53,758 bases of DNA, from NCBI GenBank assembly GCA_031386065.1, contig JANNBZ010000396.1:1-53758 (forward strand). Reading direction: 5' to 3'. This document shows, piece by piece, positions 1 to 7,453 of the stretch. Every line of letters starts with the position of its first letter. Positions within the stretch are counted from its first letter, which is position 1. The position numbers and the translations under genes were made by a program. The DNA comes from JANYJJ01 sp031386065 (lineage in GTDB: Bacteria > Pseudomonadota > Gammaproteobacteria > Burkholderiales > Burkholderiaceae_C). The notes below the pieces were generated by a model. The model saw nothing but the letters and a program-made list of their open reading frames with translations. It had not been told where the DNA came from and did not search any database.

Positions 1-810
1 GTTCATCTGCGCGGCGAAGGCCGGGTCGGTGATGTCCAGCAGCTTCATCAGCAAGGCGTAGAACTGCGGCTCGATGGCACCGATGGCAATGTGCTTTCCG
101 TCGGCGCAGGTGTAGGTGTCGTAGAAGTGCGCGCCGCCGTCCAGCATGTTGTCGCCGCGCGTATTGGTCCACTGGCCTTGCGCCTTGAAGCCGTACATCA
201 TGGTCGACAGCAGGGCCGTGCCGTCGGTCATTGCGGCGTCGACCACCTGGCCTCGGCCCGATGTTTTGGCTTCCAGCAACGCACACACCAGGCCGAAACC
301 CAGCAGCATGCCGCCGCCGCCGAAGTCGCCGATGTAGTTCAGCGGCACCGCAGGCTTTTCGCCCTTTGGGCCGATCGCATGCAGCGCGCCCGCGAGTGCG
401 ATGTAGTTGATGTCGTGCCCGGCCGCATGCGCCAGCGGGCCGGTCTGGCCCCAGCCGGTCATGCGGCCGAACACCAGGCGCGGGTTGCGCGCCAGGCACA
501 CGTCGGGGCCGAGGCCCAGACGCTCCATCACGCCGGGGCGAAAGCCTTCGATCAGCGCATCGGCCTGCGCAATCACGTCGAGCACCGCGCTCAATGCGGC
601 CGGGCTGCGCAGGTCTACTGCCAGCGACTGCTTGCCGCGCGCGAACACGTCGAAGCGGCCGTCCTGCAACGGCGCCGCCGGGCCGGGCTGCGCGATCCGC
701 GTGATGCACAGCACCTCGGCGCCCATGTCGGCCAGCAACATGCCGCAAAACGGCGCCGGGCCTAGGCCGGCCATCTCGACCACTTTCAAACCAGCCAAAG
801 GTCCGGGCAT
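1..810 (-). CDS. CaiB/BaiF family CoA-transferase (alpha-methylacyl-CoA racemase-like), 3' end missing
   Basis: The first 270 codons of a class III CoA-transferase family gene run off the left edge. The N-terminus (MPGPLAGLKVVEMAGLGPAP) leads into a Rossmann-type start with LLADMGAEV. It is followed by RGKQSLAVDLRSP, ADALIEGFRPGVMERLGLGP, and GQTGPLAHAAGHDINYIALAG, which are hallmarks of the CaiB/BaiF and alpha-methylacyl-CoA racemase branch. The Asp in GHDINY matches the catalytic aspartate position of the family. The ATG at 810 is the only in-frame start before an upstream stop at 841-843. It lies 30 bases after suhB on the same strand, so co-transcription is plausible. Racemase versus CoA-transferase activity, and the substrate, cannot be settled from sequence. 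Confidence 0.85.
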   Translation of the reverse strand, partial: MPGPLAGLKVVEMAGLGPAPFCGMLLADMGAEVLCITRIAQPGPAAPLQDGRFDVFARGKQSLAVDLRSPAALSAVLDVIAQADALIEGFRPGVMERLGLGPDVCLARNPRLVFGRMTGWGQTGPLAHAAGHDINYIALAGALHAIGPKGEKPAVPLNYIGDFGGGGMLLGFGLVCALLEAKTSGRGQVVDAAMTDGTALLSTMMYGFKAQGQWTNTRGDNMLDGGAHFYDTYTCADGKHIAIGAIEPQFYALLMKLLDITDPAFAAQMN

Positions 811-840
811 GCGGGCGACTCCGTCAGCGATGACCGTGGG

Positions 841-1836
841 TCAGAACGGTGCGTCGTCGCTGCCGGAAGACTTGGCCGGCGCTTTGGCCGCAACCTCGGC
901 CTTGCGGATGCGTACCGCAGGCTTCTTCACGGGCGCGGCCACGGCAGGAGGTGCTTGCGTGGCAAGCAAGGCCTCTTCCGGCGTCAGCCCGAGGTCAGTG
1001 GGTGCAGCGCCGGAAGCCGCGTCGGCCTTCAGCACCCGCGTGAACGGGCTCAGCGTGGCCACCAACTGGCCGTAGATTTTCGGGTTGCCGGCCACCACCT
1101 CGCGTTGGTACAGGAAGTCGGCCTCGCCGGTGAAGTTGCCGATCAGCCCGCCGGCTTCGGTGATCAGCAGCGAGCCGGCGGCCACGTCCCACGGGCTGAG
1201 GCCGGTCTCGAAGAAACCGTCGTAGTAGCCGGCGGCCACGTAGCACAGGTCGAGCGCGGCGGCACCAGGGCGGCGCAGGCCGGCGCAGTTCTGCATCACC
1301 GCTTCGAACATCTGCACGTAACGCTTGAAGTTGTCGCCCTTGCGAAACGGAAAGCCGGTCCCGATCAGGCATTCGGCCATGCGGTTGCGCTTGGAAACGC
1401 GCAGGCGCTTGTCGTTCAGGAACGCGCCGCGGCCCTTCGAGGCATAGAACATGTCGTTGCGCGTGGGGTCGTACACCACCGCCTGCTGCACCTGGCCGCG
1501 AAAGGCCAGCGCGATCGACACCGCGTAAACCGGGAAGCCGTGAATGAAGTTGGTGGTGCCGTCGAGCGGGTCGATGATCCACAGGTAGTCGCTGTCTTTG
1601 GCGCCGTGCTCGCGGCCCGATTCTTCGGCCAATATGCCGTGGCCCGGGTAGGCGGTGAGCAGTACCTCGATGATGGCGCGCTCGGCCATCTGGTCGACCT
1701 CGGTCACGAAGTCGTTGGCCGACTTGGTGGTGACCTTGATCAGGTCGAGGTCCATCGAAGCCCGGTTGATCAAGGCCCCTGCGGTGCGGGCCGCCTTGAC
1801 GGCGACGTTGAGCATGGGGTGCAGCGCTTGCGACAT
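841..1836 (-). CDS. suhB: Inositol monophosphatase family protein, SuhB-like
   Basis: Mg-dependent sugar/inositol phosphate phosphatase of 331 residues. The metal-binding signatures are visible: EES at about 71-73, DPLDGTTNF at 89-97, and SPWDVAAGSLLITEAGG near 215. In E. coli SuhB also joins the rRNA antitermination complex; whether this one does is inference. I chose the ATG at 1836 (MSQALHPMLN) over an upstream start because the family begins there. The protein is about 60 residues longer than E. coli SuhB. The extra C-terminus is rich in Ala, Pro and Lys (for example APVKKPAVRIRKAEV) and outside the phosphatase fold. It is divergent from trmJ across a 99-base gap, an arrangement common in Burkholderiales. 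Confidence 0.9.
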   Translation of the reverse strand: MSQALHPMLNVAVKAARTAGALINRASMDLDLIKVTTKSANDFVTEVDQMAERAIIEVLLTAYPGHGILAEESGREHGAKDSDYLWIIDPLDGTTNFIHGFPVYAVSIALAFRGQVQQAVVYDPTRNDMFYASKGRGAFLNDKRLRVSKRNRMAECLIGTGFPFRKGDNFKRYVQMFEAVMQNCAGLRRPGAAALDLCYVAAGYYDGFFETGLSPWDVAAGSLLITEAGGLIGNFTGEADFLYQREVVAGNPKIYGQLVATLSPFTRVLKADAASGAAPTDLGLTPEEALLATQAPPAVAAPVKKPAVRIRKAEVAAKAPAKSSGSDDAPF

Positions 1837-1935
1837 GGGGCAACCTGAGGGAAGTGAAAACGGGCTTGGCGGGGGCAAAGAGCGCGACACCGCGAGGTGC
1901 CGATAATCGCGATTTTACCTGTGGGTACCGGCGCC

Positions 1936-2715
1936 ATGCCCGACTCCAAGACACCCGACCCCACGCGATTCATCCTGCTGGGCACCAGCCACCCGGGCAA
2001 CGTGGGCGCCACCGCGCGCGCGATGAAGGTGATGGGCTTTTCGGACCTGGTGCTGGTCGCGCCTCGCTACCCGAACGTGCAGCGCAAGGCAGATGCCATC
2101 TCGCTGGCCAGCGGCGCACTCGACATTCTGGACAACGCACGCGTGGTGGACACGCTTACCGACGCGCTCGACGGCATCACGTTCGCATGCGCCACCGCAA
2201 TGACGCCGCGCGACTTCGGCCCACCCACGCATGCGCCGCGCGAGCTGTTTGCGACGCTCAGCGCCACGCCGCATCGCGTTGCCTTCGTGTTCGGCACCGA
2301 GCGCTTCGGCATGAGCAACGAAGACGTCTACCGCTGCCATGCCTGCATCAGCATTCCCACCGACCCGGGCTACGGCTCGCTGAACCTGGCGCAGGCGGTG
2401 CAGTTGCTGGCCTATGACTGGCGGCAGGCGCTGGGCGGTTTCGGTGTGTCGGCCCGCACGGCGGACCCGGCACTGGCCGACGGCGTGGCCGTGGCCCGCC
2501 TGCTGGCCCACTGGCAAGACGCGCTGCAGCGCATCGGCTTCCTCGACCCGCTGGCCCCGCGCAAGCTGATGCCGCGGCTGAACCAGTTGTTCAACCGCAG
2601 TGGGCTGACTCAGGAAGAGGTGCACATCCTGCGCGGCATTGCCCGCGCGATGGCGGCATCGGCAGGGTCGACATCACCTGCAGCGATCGAGACACCCACC
2701 GTCGACACGCCATGA
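1936..2715 (+). CDS. trmJ: tRNA/rRNA 2'-O-methyltransferase, TrmH family, TrmJ-like
   Basis: SPOUT (trefoil-knot) RNA methyltransferase of 259 residues that uses S-adenosylmethionine. Family motifs are intact: SHPGNVGATARAMKVMG near the N-terminus, FGTERFGMSNEDVYRCH in the middle, and IPTDPGYGSLNLAQAVQLL forming the knot. TrmJ methylates the 2'-hydroxyl at position 32 of tRNAs. The C-terminal HTH-like segment (LFNRSGLTQEEVHILRGIAR) fits TrmJ. The ATG at 1936 (MPDSKTPDPTRF) was preferred over one 13 codons upstream because the extra residues look non-conserved and overlap the divergent promoter region. A strong hairpin terminator follows directly after the stop. Confidence 0.9.
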   Translation: MPDSKTPDPTRFILLGTSHPGNVGATARAMKVMGFSDLVLVAPRYPNVQRKADAISLASGALDILDNARVVDTLTDALDGITFACATAMTPRDFGPPTHAPRELFATLSATPHRVAFVFGTERFGMSNEDVYRCHACISIPTDPGYGSLNLAQAVQLLAYDWRQALGGFGVSARTADPALADGVAVARLLAHWQDALQRIGFLDPLAPRKLMPRLNQLFNRSGLTQEEVHILRGIARAMAASAGSTSPAAIETPTVDTP

Positions 2716-2718
2716 GCA

Positions 2719-2741
2719 AGGGCTCCCGCGGAGCCCTGTTT
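2719..2741 (+). terminator. Rho-independent terminator of trmJ
   Basis: An 8-bp perfect stem (AGGGCTCC / GGAGCCCT) with a 3-base loop starts four bases after the trmJ stop and is followed by TGTTT. It separates trmJ from the convergent small genes. Confidence 0.8.
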
Positions 2742-2760
2742 CAGCGGGGTGACGCGGCCC

Positions 2761-3105
2761 TCACAGCGGCACGAAGCCGGTCTCTTCACCGGCTTCCGGA
2801 AACACGCTGTCGAGCTGCTGGTGCAGTTCCAGCTTGTGCAGCAGGCTGCGTTCGTCGCCACTGGGCAAAGCAGCAAAAACCGCGCTGCGCAGCCGCCACA
2901 GGTCGATGGCTTCACGCGCGCTGCGCACCTTGCGTTGCAGCAGTTGGCCGGTGTGGCCCTGGATGTCGGCAGTGGCGCGCATGAAGCTGATTTTCAGGTC
3001 GACGAATGCGCGGCGGGCAGCCAGCCGCGCGAGCCTTTCGTCGGGCATGCCGAAGCCGGGCAGGGCGGCCGCATTTGCGGACCAGTCGAACTGCGCGGTG
3101 ATCAT
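2761..3105 (-). CDS. Hypothetical protein, downstream paralogue of a tandem pair
   Basis: A 114-residue soluble, mostly helical protein that I do not recognise. There is no signal peptide or membrane segment. Its body aligns with its upstream neighbour: RRAFVD, then LLQRKVRSAREAIDLWRLR, then DERSLLHKLELHQQLDSVFP correspond in order to RREFVD, LLARIRAARSLRDLWHLR and DEKEAGFRLARLNRFFP. This points to tandem duplication and divergence. The ATG at 3105 overlaps the upstream stop in an ATGA arrangement, so the pair is probably translationally coupled. Their stoichiometric expression suggests a heteromeric complex, but this is inference. No function is assigned. Confidence 0.75.
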   Translation of the reverse strand: MITAQFDWSANAAALPGFGMPDERLARLAARRAFVDLKISFMRATADIQGHTGQLLQRKVRSAREAIDLWRLRSAVFAALPSGDERSLLHKLELHQQLDSVFPEAGEETGFVPL

Positions 3106-3581
3106 GGCCGCGCCGCCGAGTTCAGGGCCGCGCCAGCGGGGCGACTGGCACGCTGCGGGAAAAAGCGGTTCAACCGCGCCAGCCGGAAGCCGGCCTCTTT
3201 TTCGTCGCGGTGCATGGCCACCAGGTTGTAGATTTCGGTGCGCAGATGCCACAGGTCGCGCAGCGATCGGGCAGCACGAATGCGCGCCAGCAGGTCGCCG
3301 GCCTGCTGGGTGCGGATGTCTTTCAATGCGTCGACGAACTCGCGGCGCACCAGCGAGAGCGGGGTGCCGGTCTGCACCGGCATCTGCAGTTCGCCGAGTG
3401 AGCCGGCCTGAGTGCTGACCGGCCAGCCGGTGCTGAGCCATTCGCGCAGGCCGTGTCGCCAGCCGTCGGTGCGCGCGACGGTCGGCACCGGCGGGCAGAT
3501 CTCGGTGCGCAGCGGGCCGAAGGGCGGAATGTGCGGCGCGACGTTCGGTTCACGCAGTCGGGTGATCAGTTCATTGAGCAT
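3102..3581 (-). CDS. Hypothetical protein, upstream paralogue of a tandem pair
   Basis: A 159-residue protein of unknown function. An N-terminal part of about 70 residues is rich in Pro, Arg and Trp (PHIPPFGPLRTEICPPVP; DGWRHGLREWL). It is followed by a helical part with RREFVDALKDIR, LLARIRAARSLRDLWHLR and RLARLNRFFP, the same order as in the next gene. The N-terminal part has no counterpart in the shorter paralogue. The ATG at 3581 is the natural start; an open frame continues further upstream but runs antisense into the acylase gene. It is divergent from the acylase across a 222-base gap, which must contain both promoters. Confidence 0.75.
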   Translation of the reverse strand: MLNELITRLREPNVAPHIPPFGPLRTEICPPVPTVARTDGWRHGLREWLSTGWPVSTQAGSLGELQMPVQTGTPLSLVRREFVDALKDIRTQQAGDLLARIRAARSLRDLWHLRTEIYNLVAMHRDEKEAGFRLARLNRFFPQRASRPAGAALNSAARP

Positions 3582-3803
3582 AGTTTCGAGTCTTTCCAGG
3601 GTCACTGGCCATCGAAACTCCCGATGGCGGTTGGTGACTGAATTGTTTCCAGGTGTGCGTTTCGCGATGGCCTGAAAAGCAATATGTAACGCCGCCAGAT
3701 CGGCGCCGACGCCAGCCGAGCCAGCTTGCGCACAAGCACCGATGCGGTTGTCCTGCCAGGGCGATAGGCTCTGCGCTCGACACACAACGACACAGAAATC
3801 GCA

Positions 3804-6218
3804 ATGAAATGGCTTCGGCGTGGCGGGTTCCTTCTTTTGTTTGTTGTGGCGTTTGCAGCGGCGGTGCTGTGGACCTACAGCCGGCAGGCGTTGCCGAAGA
3901 CCGACGGCAGCATCGCGTTGAGCGGCCTGAGCGGCGAGGTTCGCATCGAGCGCGATGCGCTGGGCATTCCCACCATCAAGGCGGCCTCGCCTGCGGACGC
4001 GATGTTCGGGCTGGGTTTCGTTCACGCCCAAGACCGGCTCTGGCAGCTTGAAACGCACCGGCGCATTGCGTCGGGCCGGCTGGCCGAAGCCTTCGGCGAA
4101 CCGGCCTTGGAGACCGACCGCTTCCTGCGCGCGCTGGGCGTCAAACGCGCCGCCGCAGCGCAGTGGGCCAAGGCCAGCCCCTCGGTTCGCTCGGGCGTCA
4201 CCGCGTACACGGCCGGCATCAACGCTTTCATTCAAACCGCAATGAAGGCGCGCCCGCCGGAGTTCGTTCTGCTCGGCTTGCTGCCCGAGCCGTGGACCCC
4301 TGAAGACAGCCTCGCCTGGGCCATCATGATGGCGTGGGACCTGGGTGGCAATTGGGGCACCGAGCTGACGCGGATGCGCCTGTCGCTGAAGCTGCCGGTG
4401 GCGCGCATCGACGAGCTGCTGCCACCGTACCCGGGCGACAAGCCGCTGATCAAGGTCGACTACGCCGCGCTGTTCAAGCAGCTCAACGTGGACGGGCGGC
4501 TCGGCCAGCAGGCGCTGAATTTCGCGCCCGAGTCGGGTGTCGAAGGCATCGGTTCCAACAACTGGGTGGTGCACGGGTCGCACACCGTCAGCGGCATGCC
4601 GCTGCTGGCGAACGACCCTCACCTGAAGCTCAGCGCGCCGGCGCTGTGGTACTTCGCGCGGCTGGAGGCGCCGGGCCTGAAGGTGGCCGGTGCCACGATG
4701 CCGGCACTGCCCTTCGTGGTGATGGGCCAGAACGAGAACATCGCCTGGGGCTTCACCAACACCGGCCCCGACGTGCAGGACATGTACCTGGAGCGGCTGC
4801 GGCCTGCGGCCCCCGACCAGTACCAGACGCCCGATGGCTGGGCGCGCTTCGAGACCGTCACCGAAGTCATCAAGGTCAAGGGCAAACCTGACGTGTCCAT
4901 GGTCGCGCGCAGCACGCGGCACGGACCGGTGATCTCGGACGCGGGCTCGGCCTACGACGGGCTGGTGGGTCCGCCGGGCAAACCCACGTACGTGCTGGCG
5001 ATGCGCTGGACCGCGCTCGACCCCGACCCGAGCACGCTGGACGCGGGCATCGCCTTCAGCCAGGCCCGCTCGGTGGCGGAGTTCATCGCCGCCTCGGCCG
5101 CCTACACCGCGCCGATGCAGAACATGGCGGTGGCCGACCGTGCCGGCCACATCGGCATGGTGTCGGCCGGCAAGGTGCCACGGCGCAAGCCCGAGAACGA
5201 CTTGAAGGGCCAGGTGCCGTCGCCGGGCTGGGACGCACGCTACGACTGGGACGGCTTTGTCGATGCCGCGCAAACCCCGCGCGAGACCGACCCCGCTCGC
5301 GGCTGGATTGCCAGCGCCAACCAGCGCATCCACCCGCTGGACTACCCGCACTACATCACCAACGAATGGGCGGTGCCGTACCGAATGCAGCGCATCGAGC
5401 AGATGCTGGGCGCGCAACCCAAGCACAGCATCGAGAGCTTGCGAAACGTGCAGGCCGACGTGGTGTCGCTGGCAACGAAACGCATCCTGCCGTTCGCGTT
5501 GAAGGCGAAGTCGGCACACCCGCTCGCGGCCGCTGCAATGGCACAACTGAACGCATTCGACGGCACCATGGCCGCCGACAAGGCGGCGCCGCTGATCTTC
5601 TTCGCGTGGGCCCGGCAGCTGACGCACGCGGTGTTCGCCGACGAACTGGGCGCGGCGCAGTGGGAGCGCAGCATCGGCGGACGCAGCTACCGCGACGCGC
5701 TGGAAGGCGTGCTGGAACGCGACGACGCATGGTGGTGCGACGACAAGGCCACGCCTGCGGTCGAGACCTGCGCGCAGCAGATCGACGCGGCCTTCACGCG
5801 GGCGCTGGACGAACTGCAAGCCGTGCACGGCAGCGATGTCGCGACCTGGCGCTGGGGCGCGGCCCACGTGGCCCGCTCGGAGCACCGGCCGTTCAGCAAA
5901 GTGAAGCCGCTGGCGAAATGGTTCGAGCTGCGCACGCCGGTGGGCGGCGACACCTACACCGTCAACGTGTCGCGGGTGGGCTTGAAGCCCGACAGCACCA
6001 CCGGCGAGCTGTACCTGGACGAACACGGCCCCAGCCTGCGCGCGTTGTACGACCTGGGTGACCCGACGAAGTCGCGCTTCATCCATTCCACCGGCCAGTC
6101 GGGCATCCCGTTTTCGCCGCTGTACCGCAGCTTTGTAGAGCGCTGGGCGAAGGTGGAGTACGTGCCGGTGTGGGGTGGCGAGGCGGCGCAGACCTTGTTG
6201 CTGACACCGACGAAGTGA
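3804..6218 (+). CDS. Penicillin acylase family N-terminal-nucleophile hydrolase
   Basis: An 804-residue precursor of the penicillin G acylase / acyl-homoserine-lactone acylase superfamily. It hydrolyses amide bonds to acyl groups after autocatalytic cleavage into alpha and beta chains. A signal or membrane segment spans about residues 7-24, so it works in the periplasm or is anchored to the inner membrane. FGLGFVHAQDRLWQLE (about 68-83) is the alpha-chain signature. GIGSNNWVV contains the expected cleavage before Ser251, which becomes the beta-chain nucleophile. LANDPHL and the later NENIAWGFTNTGPDVQD fit the substrate pocket and catalytic core. The beta chain would be about 554 residues. Substrate (beta-lactam, AHL or peptide-like amide) cannot be read from sequence. 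It is a single-gene unit. Confidence 0.9.
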   Translation: MKWLRRGGFLLLFVVAFAAAVLWTYSRQALPKTDGSIALSGLSGEVRIERDALGIPTIKAASPADAMFGLGFVHAQDRLWQLETHRRIASGRLAEAFGEPALETDRFLRALGVKRAAAAQWAKASPSVRSGVTAYTAGINAFIQTAMKARPPEFVLLGLLPEPWTPEDSLAWAIMMAWDLGGNWGTELTRMRLSLKLPVARIDELLPPYPGDKPLIKVDYAALFKQLNVDGRLGQQALNFAPESGVEGIGSNNWVVHGSHTVSGMPLLANDPHLKLSAPALWYFARLEAPGLKVAGATMPALPFVVMGQNENIAWGFTNTGPDVQDMYLERLRPAAPDQYQTPDGWARFETVTEVIKVKGKPDVSMVARSTRHGPVISDAGSAYDGLVGPPGKPTYVLAMRWTALDPDPSTLDAGIAFSQARSVAEFIAASAAYTAPMQNMAVADRAGHIGMVSAGKVPRRKPENDLKGQVPSPGWDARYDWDGFVDAAQTPRETDPARGWIASANQRIHPLDYPHYITNEWAVPYRMQRIEQMLGAQPKHSIESLRNVQADVVSLATKRILPFALKAKSAHPLAAAAMAQLNAFDGTMAADKAAPLIFFAWARQLTHAVFADELGAAQWERSIGGRSYRDALEGVLERDDAWWCDDKATPAVETCAQQIDAAFTRALDELQAVHGSDVATWRWGAAHVARSEHRPFSKVKPLAKWFELRTPVGGDTYTVNVSRVGLKPDSTTGELYLDEHGPSLRALYDLGDPTKSRFIHSTGQSGIPFSPLYRSFVERWAKVEYVPVWGGEAAQTLLLTPTK

Positions 6219-6266
6219 TCCCGCCGTTGACGCGCACCCCAAGCACAACCGTGGCCGGGTCCTCAG

Positions 6267-6345
6267 GCAGATGGGTTGGCGCCCCCTCGGGGCGGGGGCC
6301 AAGCCCGCACCGAGCGAGCGCCTGCGCGCTGGCGATTGGCAGGAG
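6267..6345. repeat. Structured GC-rich intergenic element, possibly a repeat-family member
   Basis: Between the convergent acylase and HhH genes is a hairpin-rich stretch. It includes a 6-bp stem with CTC loop (CGCCCC / GGGGCG) at about 6281-6295. The following bases (GGCGATTGGCAGGAGCGAAG) resemble in style the element at 42743-42883. It may serve as a bidirectional terminator. Family membership would need a genome-wide copy count. Confidence 0.35.
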
Positions 6346-6360
6346 CGAAGCGACGTGGGG

Positions 6361-6657
6361 CTACAGACTGCCGAACAATACTTTTCGCTGCGCCGTGTAC
6401 GTCCACCAAGGCGCTGCAGCCGCACCACCCATGAAGTCAGTCGCGGCCATGAAGGTGTCGAGCACGCAGGGGTCGTGACGCTGCCCGGTGGCAGCGCACA
6501 GCTGCTGGTACAGCACGAAGGCATCGCGACCGCGCAATTGCTGCGGCTCGTGAATGCCGATCAATCGCAGGTCGGCGGCCAGGGACGGGCCGATGTTGGG
6601 CAGTTGTTCCAGCAGCGTGCAATCGGCGGCACAGCTTCCCTTGACGAGCTTCTTCAT
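6361..6657 (-). CDS. Helix-hairpin-helix protein, Cdd1/'pathogenicity locus' family
   Basis: A 98-residue protein. The N-terminal LPNIGPSLAADLRLIGI is a helix-hairpin-helix of the type that binds DNA non-specifically. The rest (LYQQLCAATGQRHDPCVLD, then PWWTYTAQRK) matches the Cdd1 family, whose members are sometimes annotated as mitomycin-resistance related; the biochemical role is not established. It begins 13 bases after the lexA stop on the same strand, so it is very likely co-transcribed with lexA and induced by DNA damage. The two conserved Cys and the PWW motif are intact, so the gene looks functional. Confidence 0.8.
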   Translation of the reverse strand: MKKLVKGSCAADCTLLEQLPNIGPSLAADLRLIGIHEPQQLRGRDAFVLYQQLCAATGQRHDPCVLDTFMAATDFMGGAAAAPWWTYTAQRKVLFGSL

Positions 6658-6670
6658 GGCGCGGGCGCCG

Positions 6671-7348
6671 TCACATCAGCATGTTGTTGCGGATCAAGCC
6701 CACGGCCAGGCCTTCGATCTCGAAGTCGACATCGCCGAAGGGCACCACGATGGTCTTGAAGTCAGGGTTTTCGGGAATCAGCTCGATGCTGCTGCGCGTG
6801 CGCTTGAAGCGCTTCACGGTCACCTCGTCGCCGATGCGTGCCACCACGATTTGCCCGTTCTTGGCTTCCTTCGATTTCTGCACTGCCAGCAGGTCGCCGT
6901 CCATGATGCCGACATCGCGCATGCTCATGCCGCGCACCTTCAGCAGGTAGTCGGGCCGGCGCGGGAACATGCTGGCTTCGAGCAGGTAGGTCTGGTCGAT
7001 GTGCTCTTGTGCGAGGATGGGGCTGCCCGCCGCCACGCGGCCCACCAGCGGCAGCGAGAGCTGCGCCAGGCTGGGCAGCGGCAGGCTGAACTGCTTGCCG
7101 CGCATCAGGTTGAGCGCGCGCAGTGTGTCAGACTTCAAACGGATGCCGCGCGAGGTGCCGCTGACTAGCTCGATGACACCTTTGCGGGCCAGCGCCTGCA
7201 GATGTTCTTCAGCGGCATTGGCCGACTTGAAGCCGAGTTCGGTGGCGATTTCTGCCCGCGTGGGCGGCGCACCGGTGCGCTCGATGGCGCTTTGCACCAG
7301 GTCGAGAATTTGCTGTTGGCGGTCGGTCAGTTTGGGCGCATCGATCAC
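6671..7348 (-). CDS. lexA: LexA repressor of the SOS response
   Basis: SOS repressor and self-cleaving serine peptidase of 225 residues. The winged-helix DNA-binding part (KLTDRQQQILDLVQSAIE, PPTRAEIATELGFKSANAAE) is followed by the peptidase domain. The Ala107-Gly108 cleavage bond (VAAGSP), the nucleophile Ser142 (VRGMSMRDVG) and the general base Lys179 (VTVKRF) are all present. I chose the GTG at 7348, preceded by GAAGGA, because the family starts at (M)DAPKLTDRQ; the open frame continues upstream without homology. Two LexA-like boxes lie upstream, consistent with autoregulation. The HhH gene follows 13 bases downstream. Confidence 0.97.
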   Translation of the reverse strand: MIDAPKLTDRQQQILDLVQSAIERTGAPPTRAEIATELGFKSANAAEEHLQALARKGVIELVSGTSRGIRLKSDTLRALNLMRGKQFSLPLPSLAQLSLPLVGRVAAGSPILAQEHIDQTYLLEASMFPRRPDYLLKVRGMSMRDVGIMDGDLLAVQKSKEAKNGQIVVARIGDEVTVKRFKRTRSSIELIPENPDFKTIVVPFGDVDFEIEGLAVGLIRNNMLM

Positions 7349-7407
7349 GGTGGTCCTTCGTGAATTTGCAGCTGCGGCCCGCCGGAACGGCGGCCTGCGA
7401 GCAGCAG

Positions 7408-7442
7408 CTGAATATTTATCCAGTACCTGTATTTTCATCCAG
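7408..7442. promoter_or_regulatory. Two tandem LexA boxes in the lexA/asparaginase divergent region
   Basis: CTGAATATTTATCCAG (7408-7423) and CTGTATTTTCATCCAG (7427-7442) share 13 of 16 positions, lie 19 bases apart, and follow the CTG-N10-CAG pattern of LexA sites in proteobacteria. Two boxes before lexA mirror the E. coli arrangement. The second box ends 11 bases before the asparaginase start, so that gene may be controlled too. Confidence 0.75.
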
Positions 7443-7453
7443 CTTGGGCAAAA

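Noticed and set aside
3105..6524. A very long minus-strand open frame antisense to the penicillin acylase gene
   Set aside because: It reads Arg/Gln/His-rich sequence of the kind made by the antisense of GC-rich codons, and the plus strand codes a clear enzyme. Only its end (3102-3581) is kept as a gene.
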